Shown here piece by piece: positions 46,339 through 55,309 of a DNA stretch of 64,000 bases. The position numbers and the translations under genes are program-made. Under the pieces are notes generated by a model that saw nothing but the letters and a program-made list of their open reading frames with translations, was not told the DNA's origin and made no database searches. Source of the DNA: Flavobacterium succinicans LMG 10402. Its GTDB lineage: Bacteria > Bacteroidota > Bacteroidia > Flavobacteriales > Flavobacteriaceae. The DNA is taken from contig NZ_JATV01000006.1 in the NCBI RefSeq assembly GCF_000611675.1, positions 186,001 to 250,000 of the forward strand, in the 5' to 3' direction. How positions within the stretch are numbered: position 1 is the stretch's first letter; the number at the start of each line of letters is the position of its first letter.

Positions 46339-46878
46339 ATGGTTTATAAATTCAGAGTTATTCTTGATACCGAAGAAGACATTTTTAGAGACATAGCAAT
46401 ACTTGCTGACGATACTTTAGAAGATTTGCACAATGCTATTTTTAACGCATTTGGCTTCGATGGTATGGAGGTAGCTTCCTTTTATACCTGTGACCAAACT
46501 TGGAACCAAGAGGATGAAATCCCTTTGTTTGACACCGGAGATGTACCCGGCGAACAACGCACCATGAGCGATTACCCTTTGTCAGATATTTTAAACGAAG
46601 CCAATACTAAAATTATCTATGTGTATGATTTCATCAACATGTGGACATTCTTAGTAGAATTGGCTGCTATCGAAGAACCAGTGGCGGGTGGTACCTATCC
46701 AGAAACCTTATTCTCTCACGGCATCATGCCTGCAGAAGCCGGTGAAAAAAACTTTGAAGCCGATATGAACGACGACATCTACGGCGAATTCGAAGACGAT
46801 CTTGACGAAGACGATCTAGATATGTTTAGTGGTGACGATAGCTTCGAAGACTACGGTTTTGAGGAGAATTGGAACTAG
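46339..46878 (+). CDS. pRiA4b ORF-3-like (IS1096 TnpR-like family) protein
   Basis: About 179 residues. The N-terminal domain (YKFRVILDTEEDIFRDIAI, then LEDLHNAIFNAFGFD, and YVYDFINMWTFLVEL) is the pRiA4b ORF-3 domain (PF07929). The C-terminal 40 residues are strongly acidic (Asp/Glu repeats). Despite the family name, nothing mobile is present here. The function is unknown. The following NA37 gene starts about 148 bp later across GGAGGGG repeats. Confidence 0.8.
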   Translation: MVYKFRVILDTEEDIFRDIAILADDTLEDLHNAIFNAFGFDGMEVASFYTCDQTWNQEDEIPLFDTGDVPGEQRTMSDYPLSDILNEANTKIIYVYDFINMWTFLVELAAIEEPVAGGTYPETLFSHGIMPAEAGEKNFEADMNDDIYGEFEDDLDEDDLDMFSGDDSFEDYGFEENWN

Positions 46879-46884
46879 AAGCCC

Positions 46885-47021
46885 CCTACCATCCTCCCCA
46901 ACCCCTCCAAAGGAGGGGCTTTACAATAGGGGAACTACAACGAGATTTCAAAAATGTATTTAATCAAATAAACTGTCCAGTGCTTGACTCCTCCCTTTTG
47001 GGGAGGAAGGGAGGGGCTTAC
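46885..47021. repeat. GC-rich inverted repeats between two genes
   Basis: CCCCTCC and GGAGGGG form a hairpin at 46907-46920, and a related set (CTCCCTTTTGGGGAGG) occurs at 46991-47006, with GGAGGGGCTT repeated at both ends. GC content is much higher than in the flanks. It may act as a terminator for the pRiA4b-type gene. Confidence 0.55.
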
Positions 47022-47025
47022 CTTA

Positions 47026-48084
47026 ATGATCAACTTATTCAACACCCACATCGAAACGCTTTCCATACATCGTGTTGGAAACAAGAGTCGTAATGAAGCG
47101 ATCTTCTTATCAGAACAACCTTTTAACCTCAACGATGAAATTGTCCCGTTGATTAAAGAGTTCTTCTTGAAACCTTTCAGAGAAAAAGAAGAAAATTACT
47201 TTCAATTTGCACACGAAGTAGATTTGGATTACAACGACATGTTCAAATTTGCCACTCAAATTTTTGATAATCCAGGCAGTTTGCACGAAGTTTCAAAACA
47301 AATCACACAGCATTTGTTCGAGCAATCCAATCATCCGCACATCAAGAATGGCGAGGTGTATGTAGCGCACTTGACGAATGTTTCGATAGACAATAACATA
47401 GTAGATGCGATTGGTGTTTTTAAAAGCGAAATCCAATCCGACTTTTTACAATTTGAGGAAAAAGAAACGCATTTGGAGATGATTCTACAACACGGCGTGA
47501 GCTTGAACAAACTCGACAAAGGTTGTTTAATCTTTAACCACAAAAAAGAAGAAGGTTACAAAATATTGACCGTTGACAGCAATCGTTATGATGCGCGCTA
47601 TTGGTTGGAGCATTTCTTGTCTGTAGATGCTTTTGAGGACGAAAACTTCATCACCAAAAAGTACTTGAAATTTTGTCAAAACTTTGCCAAAGACGTTGTT
47701 TTTCCTGCCGAAGACAAAAAAGAAGAAGTGATGTTCATGAACCGCTCGGTGAATTATTTTGCTAAAAATGACCAATTTGAAGAATCGAATTTCTTGAACG
47801 AGGTTATTGATAATCCCGATTTGATTCCTGAATTCAAAAACTATAAAGTAGACAAAGGGGAGAAATACAGCATCGAAGATGTGACCTCCTTCCCTATTGC
47901 CAATGCAGCCGTTTCGGACGCGAGAAAATCCATCAAAAACGTGATTAATCTCGATACGCATATCCAAATCAAAATGGATTTTATCAATCCAGAAAGTGCC
48001 GAAAAATTTGTAGAAAAAGGCTGGGACGAAGAAAAACAAATGTATTACTACCTAGTGTATTTCAACAAAGAAGAGAAAAACTAG
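47026..48084 (+). CDS. Nucleoid-associated protein (NA37/YejK family)
   Basis: About 352 residues from the ATG at 47026 (the frame upstream is GC-rich repeat). It has the family start (TLSIHRVGNKSRNE), helical N-terminal half and a C-terminal region with IQIKMDF and KMYYYLVYFN-like ends. NA37 proteins bind double-stranded DNA and are nucleoid-associated. The identification rests on general pattern, not a unique motif. It is followed by a dispersed structured element. Confidence 0.75.
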   Translation: MINLFNTHIETLSIHRVGNKSRNEAIFLSEQPFNLNDEIVPLIKEFFLKPFREKEENYFQFAHEVDLDYNDMFKFATQIFDNPGSLHEVSKQITQHLFEQSNHPHIKNGEVYVAHLTNVSIDNNIVDAIGVFKSEIQSDFLQFEEKETHLEMILQHGVSLNKLDKGCLIFNHKKEEGYKILTVDSNRYDARYWLEHFLSVDAFEDENFITKKYLKFCQNFAKDVVFPAEDKKEEVMFMNRSVNYFAKNDQFEESNFLNEVIDNPDLIPEFKNYKVDKGEKYSIEDVTSFPIANAAVSDARKSIKNVINLDTHIQIKMDFINPESAEKFVEKGWDEEKQMYYYLVYFNKEEKN

Positions 48085-48120
48085 ATTTCCTGAGCTTAAT
48101 GCTTTTAATTTCAGCATTTT

Positions 48121-48210
48121 GTGTTAGGGATTGCAGTGAAAATCCTTTTTGAGGCTTTTTCTGCCTCAAAAAGATTGTAACGTAAAGCCCGACCCTTGTG
48201 GTAACGCCCA
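48121..48210 (+). repeat. Dispersed structured element, copy 5
   Basis: TTAGGGATTGCAGTG, AATCC, apical stem CTTTTTGAGGC/GCCTCAAAAAG, AGATTGTAACG and AAAGCCCGAC. The outer pair GGG/CCC is like copy 2, and the TTGTAACG segment like copies 6 and 7. In the 401-bp gap after the NA37 gene, followed by a terminator. Confidence 0.7.
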
Positions 48211-48280
48211 AATAGTGACCTTAAAAAAATACGGTTTACTATAGAATTAAGTGCTTCTCTTTTACCAAACCAAATCACAA

Positions 48281-48315
48281 TCCTCAATTGCAACCTGCAG
48301 TTGAGGATTTTTTTA
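48281..48315 (+). terminator. Hairpin terminator downstream of the NA37 gene
   Basis: TCCTCAATTGCA with TGCAGTTGAGGA (one G-T pair), followed by seven T. Confidence 0.8.
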
Positions 48316-48485
48316 TGAAACTTTTTTTTACTATTCTTAAATTTCGTTCATACGACCACTACTAAAATAAAAGTATCACTTTTACTCTTGAAAATGAGTT
48401 TTTTATTACCCTTCGTTTTCATAGTTTTGTTTTAATCAAAAACTAATCAAAATGCCCTTAATAAGGCAACAATACAACCAAAATT

Positions 48486-48872
48486 ATGACAAGAAAAAAC
48501 ATTTTAACAGGCTCGCCATGGGAAGACAAAATGGGATACTGCCGAGCGGTTCGCATTGGAAACATCATAGAGGTGTCGGGAACTGTAGCGATTGTGGATG
48601 GAGAAAAAGTGAAGGCAAATGATGCGTATGCGCAAACGCTGAACATACTCGAAAGAGTAGAAAAAGTTTTAGAAGATTTGAATGTAGGGATGAAAGATGT
48701 GATTCGAACACGCATTTTCACTACCGATGTAAGCACTTTTGAAGAAGTAGCAAGAGCACATTCGACTTATTTTAAAGACATCAAACCTACGACTGGGTTT
48801 TATGGTATTAATCAATTGGTAGCGCCAGAATATTTGGTCGAAATTGAATTTACAGCAATTGCACCAGAATAA
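48486..48872 (+). CDS. Rid (YjgF/YER057c/UK114) family protein
   Basis: A 128-residue Rid-family protein. The motifs GNIIEVSGTVAIVDG, RVEKVLEDLNVGMKDVIRTRIFTTD and PEYLVEIEFTAIAP are family features, and the Arg at RTRIF is the deaminase-type carboxylate-binding residue. RidA hydrolyses reactive enamine/imine intermediates. The subfamily is not certain. A -7 box TAGTTTTG lies at 48422. Confidence 0.88.
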   Translation: MTRKNILTGSPWEDKMGYCRAVRIGNIIEVSGTVAIVDGEKVKANDAYAQTLNILERVEKVLEDLNVGMKDVIRTRIFTTDVSTFEEVARAHSTYFKDIKPTTGFYGINQLVAPEYLVEIEFTAIAPE

Positions 48873-48896
48873 CCTCCCAATATACTATGGAATGTT

Positions 48897-48904
48897 TAGT
48901 TTTG
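48897..48904 (+). promoter_or_regulatory. -7 box of the ClC gene
   Basis: TAGTTTTG, exact -7 consensus, 28 bp before the ATG at 48932. Confidence 0.45.
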
Positions 48905-48931
48905 TAACAAAACTAATGATTGCTATTATTT

Positions 48932-50185
48932 ATGACTTTTCACACTATTAAAAACAAAACGCTTACCTTACTACAATGGCTTACTGTTGTATTATTGGTA
49001 GGCTTTTTTTCTGGGTCAGCCTCTGCCCTATTTTTACTAGCTTTAGAAAAAGTAACACAAATTAGAACGGATAATTTTTGGATCATTGGTTTATTGCCTT
49101 TGGGCGGATTGGCCATCGGATTACTATACCATTACTACGGACAAGCAGTAGTCAAGGGCAATAATTTAATTTTAGAAGAGTACGATGCGCCACAACAGCC
49201 TATAGCCTTTAGAATGGCTCCGTTGGTTTTGATAACCACTTTGCTAACACATTTATTTGGTGGATCTGCGGGACGAGAAGGTACGGCTGTACAAATGGGT
49301 GCTGCGATTGCCGACAGTATGAAGCGTTTTTTTGGAACCGCAACTATTGATCGAAAGTCTTTACTGATAATGGGAATTAGTGCGGGTTTTGCCTCTGTAT
49401 TTGGTACTCCATTTGCGGGAGCAATTTTTGCAATCGAAGTGGTTTACTTTAGCAAAATCAACTTCAAAAATTGCGTCCTTTCCTTTGCCGTGGCATTTAC
49501 CGCTTATTTCACGGTTGAATTGTGGCCGGTAACTCATACACATTACAGTATTCCTGAAGTACCAGCAATGACTATCTCCTTGTTTTTTTGGACAATTCTG
49601 GCCAGTATCTTGTTCGGACTCGCAGCATTACTGTTTTCGCGTTCCACACACCTTTGGGGAAATTTATTTAGCAAAACAATTGCTTATGCGCCTTTTCGAC
49701 CTTTCGTAGGCGGTTGTATTTTGGCTTGGGTAATTTTCAATTTTTCCGTTCAACCTTATATTGGATTAGGAGTACCAGTGATTGTTGAAGCTTTTAGTAC
49801 TGCAAATCCTTGGTATGCTTTTTTATTGAAAATTCTATTCACTGGTTTCACCTTAGGTGCTGGCTTTAAAGGAGGAGAAGTTACGCCTTTGTTTTTTGTG
49901 GGCGCTACTTTAGGAAGTGCTTTGTCGCTTGTTGTTCCGATGCCTATTGCTCTTTTGGCTGGATTAGGTTTTGTAGCCGTATTTTCTGGAGCCACGCACA
50001 CACCTATTGCTTGTACGATCATGGGATTAGAGCTTTTTGGTTGGGAAAGTGCCCTATACATCGCTTTGGCTTGCACCGTTGCCTACTTCTGCTCTGGTTC
50101 GGTAGGGATTTATAAATCGCAAATTGTAAAAGGGCCAAAATATAAAGCCTATGAAAAAATTAAAAAATCAATTTCATCCTTTTAA
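48932..50185 (+). CDS. ClC-family chloride channel or antiporter
   Basis: About 417 residues with ten or more membrane segments. ClC selectivity motifs are visible as GGSAGREGTAVQMG, ISAGFASVFGTPFAGAIFAIEV and GAGFKGGEVTPLFFVGA. The gating glutamate is in GREG. It exchanges or conducts chloride or fluoride. The start is the ATG at 48932; the longer frame begins with a TTG that precedes it by four codons. Confidence 0.93.
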   Translation: MTFHTIKNKTLTLLQWLTVVLLVGFFSGSASALFLLALEKVTQIRTDNFWIIGLLPLGGLAIGLLYHYYGQAVVKGNNLILEEYDAPQQPIAFRMAPLVLITTLLTHLFGGSAGREGTAVQMGAAIADSMKRFFGTATIDRKSLLIMGISAGFASVFGTPFAGAIFAIEVVYFSKINFKNCVLSFAVAFTAYFTVELWPVTHTHYSIPEVPAMTISLFFWTILASILFGLAALLFSRSTHLWGNLFSKTIAYAPFRPFVGGCILAWVIFNFSVQPYIGLGVPVIVEAFSTANPWYAFLLKILFTGFTLGAGFKGGEVTPLFFVGATLGSALSLVVPMPIALLAGLGFVAVFSGATHTPIACTIMGLELFGWESALYIALACTVAYFCSGSVGIYKSQIVKGPKYKAYEKIKKSISSF

Positions 50186-50244
50186 ATTCCCAAATTAACA
50201 CACACTTTTTTTTCATTAGATAAAAAAATGTAATTTCGCAATCT

Positions 50245-51249
50245 ATGAAATTACAAGACATTCAAGCCGTTCAAGCGCTTTTAGCTACACCTAAAAAGAT
50301 TGCCATAATTCCACATCGCGGACCAGATGGTGATGCCATGGGCTCTACTCTGGCCTTATATCATTTTTTACTGAAACAGAATCATCAACCTATTGTGGTT
50401 GCACCCAATGAATTTCCGGATTTTCTGGCTTGGTTACCAGGTTCTGATACCGTAAAAATATACGAGAAGGACAAGGACAATTGTACTGCCATTTTAAAGG
50501 ATGCCGAACTCGTTTTTACCCTAGACTTTAATGCTTTTCATCGTACTGGTGAGATGGAAACGGTTTTAGAACAACTTACCGTTCCTTTTATCATGATTGA
50601 TCATCATCAAAAACCCGATGATTATGCCACTATTATGTATTCGGATACGCAATTTGGTTCTACTTGCGAAATGATTTACAACTTCATTACCTATTTAGGT
50701 CAAAAATCAAGTATTGATAAAACTATTGCAACTTGCATCTATACAGGTATTTTAACCGATTCCGGTTCGTTTCGCTTTCCAAAAACTACAGGAAACACGC
50801 ATCGCATTGTAGCCGAATTGATTGATTTGGGTGTTGAAAATACCGTTATTCCAACCCAACTTTTCGACAACAGTTCTTACGACCGATTGCAATTACTAGG
50901 AAGAGCTTTGCAAAACATGAAAGTGATTGCTGAAAAACAAACTTCTTACATTACCCTTACCCAAGCCGAATTGAATGAATTTCATTTTGTAAAAGGCGAC
51001 ACCGAAGGCATTGTCAATTACGGATTAAGCATCAAAGGCATTATTTTTTCAGCTATTTTTATTGAAAATCAAGAAGAAAAAATCATCAAAATTTCATTCC
51101 GTTCTCAAGGTAGCTTTGATGTCAATGAATTTGCTAGAAACCATTTTAATGGCGGAGGCCACATCAATGCCGCAGGAGGAAAATCTGAGGAATCGCTTAG
51201 TGATACAGTAGCAAAATTTGAAGAATTAGTGCATCAACTTAATGTATAA
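50245..51249 (+). CDS. nrnA: DHH-family bifunctional oligoribonuclease/PAP phosphatase
   Basis: A 334-residue DHH/DHHA1 enzyme. It degrades short RNA and may also act on pAp. Motifs are HRGPDGDAMGSTLAL, LDFNAFHRTG, IDHHQKPDD, TGILTDSGSFRFPKT, and NHFNGGGHINAAGGK of the DHHA1 domain. Its stop overlaps the start region of gldI, so the two are translationally coupled. A -7-like box (TAATTTCG) is 15 bp before the ATG. Confidence 0.93.
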   Translation: MKLQDIQAVQALLATPKKIAIIPHRGPDGDAMGSTLALYHFLLKQNHQPIVVAPNEFPDFLAWLPGSDTVKIYEKDKDNCTAILKDAELVFTLDFNAFHRTGEMETVLEQLTVPFIMIDHHQKPDDYATIMYSDTQFGSTCEMIYNFITYLGQKSSIDKTIATCIYTGILTDSGSFRFPKTTGNTHRIVAELIDLGVENTVIPTQLFDNSSYDRLQLLGRALQNMKVIAEKQTSYITLTQAELNEFHFVKGDTEGIVNYGLSIKGIIFSAIFIENQEEKIIKISFRSQGSFDVNEFARNHFNGGGHINAAGGKSEESLSDTVAKFEELVHQLNV

Positions 51250-51253
51250 CCCC

Positions 51254-51886
51254 ATGAATCGTACAAAAAACAATATAATAGTAGTTCTTCTTGCTCTTAG
51301 CATCTATAGCTGCCAACAACAACAACAAGAAGCAAGACGACCCATTTCGCAAGCCTCGGGTAGTTTTATGAAAAAATCGATCGATCGAAACAAAAAATTG
51401 GTTGCTTCTGAAGAAGATCAAATACAAGCGGTCATCAAAAAAAATGCCGCGATCGAATTTTTAGCTTCCAAAAAAGGGTATTGGTATCATGTTTCAAATA
51501 AAAACATCACAGATACTCTTACTCCCAAAAAAGGAGATATTGCTTTCTTCGACTATGAAGTGAAAGATTTAAAAGGTAACATCATTTACACTAAGGAAGA
51601 AACCCAACCGCAAACCTATTATGTAGACAAGCAAAACATCATGATGGGGCTTCGAGATGGTATCAAATTGATGCATAAAAAAGAAACGTTTGTTTTCATG
51701 TTTCCTTCGCACATGAGTTATGGCTATCACGGAGATAATAAAAAAATTGGCACAAATGTACCCTTGCTTTGCACTGTTACTTTAAATAATTTCATGTCTG
51801 AACTTGAATTCAAAAAACAAGAAGCACAAAAAACCAAAGCCCTTTTGCCACAAAAAACTATTGTAAAAGACACACTACAACAATAA
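51254..51886 (+). CDS. gldI: Gliding motility lipoprotein GldI (FKBP-type peptidyl-prolyl isomerase)
   Basis: About 210 residues. The lipoprotein signal ends LSIYSC, followed by a Gln-rich linker (QQQQQE) and FKBP-like domain (ITDTLTPKKGDIAFFDYEVKD, GLRDGIKLMHKKETFVFMFP, YGYHGD). GldI is required for gliding in Flavobacterium johnsoniae and resembles a peptidyl-prolyl isomerase. It overlaps the end of nrnA and is followed after 16 bp by a cyclophilin-FKBP fusion gene, so these form one operon. Confidence 0.9.
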   Translation: MNRTKNNIIVVLLALSIYSCQQQQQEARRPISQASGSFMKKSIDRNKKLVASEEDQIQAVIKKNAAIEFLASKKGYWYHVSNKNITDTLTPKKGDIAFFDYEVKDLKGNIIYTKEETQPQTYYVDKQNIMMGLRDGIKLMHKKETFVFMFPSHMSYGYHGDNKKIGTNVPLLCTVTLNNFMSELEFKKQEAQKTKALLPQKTIVKDTLQQ

Positions 51887-51902
51887 AATTAATACACTAG
51901 AA

Positions 51903-53009
51903 ATGAAAAAAAGAATTATTCTTGGATTACTGACCTTAACAGCATTCTTCTCTTGTAAGAATGAAGAAAAAAACGATTTGCCAGATGGATTATATGCCAA
52001 AATTGAAACCAATAAAGGGGATATCATTTTACAACTAGCGTATGATAAAGCTCCTGTAACGGTAGCTAATTTTGTAACATTAGCTGAAGGAACCAATGAA
52101 TTCATTACCAATCCTAATTTAAAAGACCGTCCGTATTATGATGGGTTAAAATTTCACCGCGTGATCGAAGATTTTATGATTCAAACTGGAGACCCTCTAG
52201 GAACAGGTTCTGGTGATGCGGGTTACAAATTCAAAGATGAATTTTGTGAATTTAGATTTGATAAAGCAGGTGTTTTGGCTATGGCCAATAATGGACCAAC
52301 AACCAATAGCAGTCAATTTTTTATCACGCATTTAGAAACGCCTTGGTTAGACGGAAAACACACTATTTTTGGTCAAGTTGTAGGCAACGGAATGGAAGTA
52401 GTCAACCAAATCAAACAAGGGGATCACATGAAAAATGTGACCATTATCAGAAATGGAGAAGCAGCCAAAAAATTCAACGCTGTAAAAACATTCCACGATT
52501 ATTATATTGTTGAAGCTGAAAATCAGAAAAAATTACAAGCCGAATTAGACGCTTATAATGCAAAATTCAAAGCCGTACAAGACCAAAAAGTAGCCGATTT
52601 CAAAGCCTTGAAAGCAAAAGCTACCAAAACCAATACAGGTTTAGAATACGTTATCACTCAAAAAAGCAATGGTAAAACACCTGCTGTTGGAGCCAATGTG
52701 TACATTCACTATGCAGGATTTTTAGAAAACGGAACTTTATTTGATAGTAGCATCGAGAGTGTTTCAAAAACTTTCGGAAAATTTGATGCCGCTCGTGCCG
52801 CAGCCAAACAATACCTACCAATTCCTTTTGAGTATGGTAAAAAAGACGGTTTGATTCCCGGATTTATCGAAGGAATTGAAAAATTGAAATTTGGTGAAAA
52901 AGCTACTATTTTCATTCCATCTAATTTAGGTTATGGTGCGCAAGGTGTAGGACCAATTCCACCAAATGCTAACATTATTTTCGAAATTGAGTTATTAGAG
53001 AAAATGTAG
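51903..53009 (+). CDS. Cyclophilin-FKBP fusion peptidyl-prolyl isomerase lipoprotein
   Basis: A 368-residue protein. The lipobox is AFFSC. Residues about 25-190 are a cyclophilin domain (FHRVIEDFMIQTGDP and MANNGPTTNSSQFFITH), and about 240-368 an FKBP domain (GLEYVITQKSNG, VYIHYAGFLENGTLFDSS, IPGFIEGIEKLKFGEKATI and NLGYGAQG). Two different isomerase folds in one chain is uncommon. It probably helps fold outer membrane or secreted proteins. A paralogue of the same layout follows at 53214. Confidence 0.93.
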   Translation: MKKRIILGLLTLTAFFSCKNEEKNDLPDGLYAKIETNKGDIILQLAYDKAPVTVANFVTLAEGTNEFITNPNLKDRPYYDGLKFHRVIEDFMIQTGDPLGTGSGDAGYKFKDEFCEFRFDKAGVLAMANNGPTTNSSQFFITHLETPWLDGKHTIFGQVVGNGMEVVNQIKQGDHMKNVTIIRNGEAAKKFNAVKTFHDYYIVEAENQKKLQAELDAYNAKFKAVQDQKVADFKALKAKATKTNTGLEYVITQKSNGKTPAVGANVYIHYAGFLENGTLFDSSIESVSKTFGKFDAARAAAKQYLPIPFEYGKKDGLIPGFIEGIEKLKFGEKATIFIPSNLGYGAQGVGPIPPNANIIFEIELLEKM

Positions 53010-53026
53010 TATTTAGTGAATAGTCC

Positions 53027-53061
53027 ATAGTGCTTAGTAATTAGCTATTACTAAGCACTAT
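53027..53061. repeat. Hairpin between the two isomerase genes
   Basis: ATAGTGCTTAGTAAT and ATTACTAAGCACTAT form a perfect 15-bp stem with five-base loop, within 100 bp of short related repeats (AGTCCATAG, CTAAGAACTAAGGACTAA). It probably ends or attenuates transcription between the two genes. Confidence 0.75.
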
Positions 53062-53213
53062 TTACAACAGCTAAGGACTATGGAGTGAAAACTAAGAACT
53101 AAGGACTAATTAAAAACCATCAATACAAATGAAATCGCCATGATTCCAAATCACAAACACTAATGAAGAATGGCGATACCATATTCCTTTAAAAAAACAA
53201 ATAGTATCTAAAT

Positions 53214-54428
53214 ATGAAATCAAAATTGCTTTTTTTGTTATTCTTCGGAATAGTAAGCATCAATGCACAAGTAAAAAAAGTAGCCACTCCTGCTAAAAAA
53301 CCAGCAGCGAAAACCGCTGTTAATCCAACAAAAGTTGCACCTGGAGAAGGATTATTTGCTACCATCGAAACCAATAAAGGAACCATTGTTTTGGCGCTTG
53401 AGTTTCAAAAAACTCCGGTTACTGTAGCTAATTTTGTAAGTTTAGCAGAAGGAACTAATCCTTATGTAAACAAAGAAAAACTAAAAGGAAAGCCATTTTA
53501 TGACGGATTAAAATTCCACCGTGTAATTAAAGATTTTATGATTCAGGGTGGTGATCCAGAAGGTAATGGTTCAGGAGATCCTGGCTACAAATTCAAAGAC
53601 GAATTCACCGATTTGAAACACGACAAAGGCGGTATTTTATCTATGGCGAATTCTGGTCCCGCTACTAATGGAAGCCAATTCTTTATCACACACAAAGAAA
53701 CGCCTTGGTTAAATGGAAAGCACACCGTGTTTGGTCACGTAACCGAAGGAATGAATGTAGTAAATGCCATTGAACAAAACGATGTAATTACTAAGGTTAC
53801 CATTACACGCAAAGGCGCTTTGGCTAAAAAATTCAATGCAGCCAAAGTTTTCACAGACTATTATGCCAATAAAGCAGAAGATGCCAAAAAACAAGCCGCT
53901 ATTGATGCTGAAAACAAAGCTAAAAAAGCCGCTTTAGAAGCCGAAGCCAAAAAAGCCTATGAAGCAAAATTCGGTCCCGTAATAAAAGCTAAAGCTGATT
54001 ACATTGCCTCAGTTAGAGCATCAGGAACAAAAACGCCTTCGGGATTGATCTATCAAATCATCCAAAAAGGAACCGATGTAAAACCAGCTGATGGAACTCC
54101 GATTTATTTTCACTACGCAGGTTATTTTGAAGATGGAAACCTGTTTGACAGCAGCTACCAGGACGTCAACAAAGCTTACGGAAAATTCGACGCGAACCGT
54201 GCGGCTCAAAACGGCTACCAACCTTTTCCTTTCGAAGCTGGCAAAAAAACAGGCATGATACCTGGATTTATTGAAGCCTTGGGTATTTTGAATTTAGGAG
54301 AAAAAATGATTGCCGTTATGCCATCTAATTTGTGCTATGGAGAAAGAGGCGCTGGCGGAGTAATTCCACCTAATGCTAATCTTGTATTCGAATTAGAAAT
54401 AATGGATAAAAAACCAGAAACAAAATAA
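53214..54428 (+). CDS. Second cyclophilin-FKBP fusion peptidyl-prolyl isomerase (secreted)
   Basis: A 404-residue protein with the same architecture as the preceding one: signal peptide (ending INAQ), Ala/Lys/Pro-rich linker, cyclophilin domain ([19 protein letters not shown] and [17 protein letters not shown]), a helical Ala/Lys linker and FKBP domain ([47 protein letters not shown]). Unlike the first it has no lipobox. The two are tandem duplicates that have diverged in localisation. Confidence 0.93.
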   Translation: MKSKLLFLLFFGIVSINAQVKKVATPAKKPAAKTAVNPTKVAPGEGLFATIETNKGTIVLALEFQKTPVTVANFVSLAEGTNPYVNKEKLKGKPFYDGLKFHRVIKDFMIQGGDPEGNGSGDPGYKFKDEFTDLKHDKGGILSMANSGPATNGSQFFITHKETPWLNGKHTVFGHVTEGMNVVNAIEQNDVITKVTITRKGALAKKFNAAKVFTDYYANKAEDAKKQAAIDAENKAKKAALEAEAKKAYEAKFGPVIKAKADYIASVRASGTKTPSGLIYQIIQKGTDVKPADGTPIYFHYAGYFEDGNLFDSSYQDVNKAYGKFDANRAAQNGYQPFPFEAGKKTGMIPGFIEALGILNLGEKMIAVMPSNLCYGERGAGGVIPPNANLVFELEIMDKKPETK

Positions 54429-54457
54429 ATCCAATAACTTCTATAAATAGTTAATTT

Positions 54458-54517
54458 TTGTCAGTTCGAGCGCAGTCGAGAACCCTCGTTACATCTCGAC
54501 TGCGCTCGATATGACAA
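54458..54517. repeat. 16-bp-stem palindromic repeat
   Basis: TCGAGCGCAGTCGAGA (54466-54481) pairs perfectly with TCTCGACTGCGCTCGA (54494-54509), and the outer TTGTCA/TGACAA extends it. The sequence (CTCGACTGCGCTCGA) is a common short repeat in flavobacterial intergenic DNA from memory. It follows the isomerase gene. Confidence 0.75.
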
Positions 54518-54576
54518 AACAGGATTGGACTATATAGAAATTGTGCTTGATGTAAAATTCTTTTTGGAACAAAATA

Positions 54577-54615
54577 AAAAACCGATAACAAAAATGAATG
54601 TTATCGGTTTTTTTT
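54577..54615. terminator. Bidirectional terminator before the 54631 gene
   Basis: AAAAACCGATAACA with TGTTATCGGTTTTT, flanked by A and T runs; serves the convergent genes. Confidence 0.85.
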
Positions 54616-54630
54616 ATGCTTTAGGAAAAC

Positions 54631-55071
54631 TTATTTCTTTCCAAATTTCCAGTCAAATTCGTCTTTTTGATTGATAATCGCACCAATCTCAAACTTTACT
54701 ACTTCTTCAAATTCGGTTTGAAGAATAAACCAATTCTCTTCGTTAAAGTAATTTTCAAACGTATCAAATTCTTCTTGTGTGAATTTGGTTATTCCTTTTG
54801 CAGCCAAGTCTTTTTTAACCGATGCAATTGGTTTATCAATAATCAAATTACCAAACAATTCTAATTTTGGACTCGAAGCCACGATATAGCCCAATCTCAA
54901 CTCTTCTTCTTGATAAAAAGTCAAACGCATTTTCAATTTGTTGTACACCAAAATCACGTTATCATCTTCGTCTTTGTAATTGCGGTCTGGCTTACCATAA
55001 ATGGCGGTCACATCATTTTGTTTCATCCCGAACAAAAGCTGCTCAATCCCGCTTTTTAAATTTATTTTCAT
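54631..55071 (-). CDS. Hypothetical protein (immunity-like or regulatory, unassigned)
   Basis: A 146-residue soluble protein starting MKINLKSGIEQLLFGMKQNDVTAIYG, with a mixed alpha/beta pattern (YNKLKMRLTFYQEEELRLGYI). No signal peptide or catalytic motif is visible. The pattern recalls small immunity or SMI1-like proteins, but no toxin gene is adjacent, so I give no function. A dispersed element lies upstream of its start. Confidence 0.7.
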   Translation of the reverse strand: MKINLKSGIEQLLFGMKQNDVTAIYGKPDRNYKDEDDNVILVYNKLKMRLTFYQEEELRLGYIVASSPKLELFGNLIIDKPIASVKKDLAAKGITKFTQEEFDTFENYFNEENWFILQTEFEEVVKFEIGAIINQKDEFDWKFGKK

Positions 55072-55171
55072 ATGAAAGTGTGTTAAATTGTATAACTAAA
55101 GCGCAAAGGTATTTCCATTTTTTGGGATAACCACCCAATTCCAAAAAATAATATCGAAACATTATTTTATA

Positions 55172-55281
55172 TCAGGAGCAGATACAAAAGGCTTTATCAG
55201 GCTACATCGTCCCGCTTTCCGTTACAATCTTTGCTGCCGAACCCCGTCAGCAAAGGATTTCAACTACAATCGGGGCTAAAG
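55172..55281 (-). repeat. Dispersed structured element, copy 6
   Basis: Read on the minus strand: TTAGCCCCG, TTGTAGTTGAAATCCTTT, apical stem GCTGAC/GGCAGC, AAAGATTGTAACGGAAAGCGGGACGATG, then tail GCCTGATAAAGCC and TGCTCC. It shares this tail with copy 1 almost exactly. It lies downstream of the acetyltransferase gene in the same direction. Confidence 0.8.
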
Positions 55282-55309
55282 AACAACATCCTGCCTTTTT
55301 GGAAAGAGA

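Noticed and set aside
46339..46878. Mobile element suggested by the IS1096/pRiA4b family name
   Set aside because: The domain occurs in many chromosomal genes, there is no transposase, no inverted terminal repeats and no target duplication.
54458..54517. Attachment site or operator in the 16-bp-stem palindrome
   Set aside because: The sequence resembles a widespread intergenic flavobacterial repeat, and no integrase or regulator gene is adjacent.
54631..55071. Immunity protein of a toxin system
   Set aside because: No toxin or Rhs/LXG gene is adjacent, and the similarity is only in general pattern.
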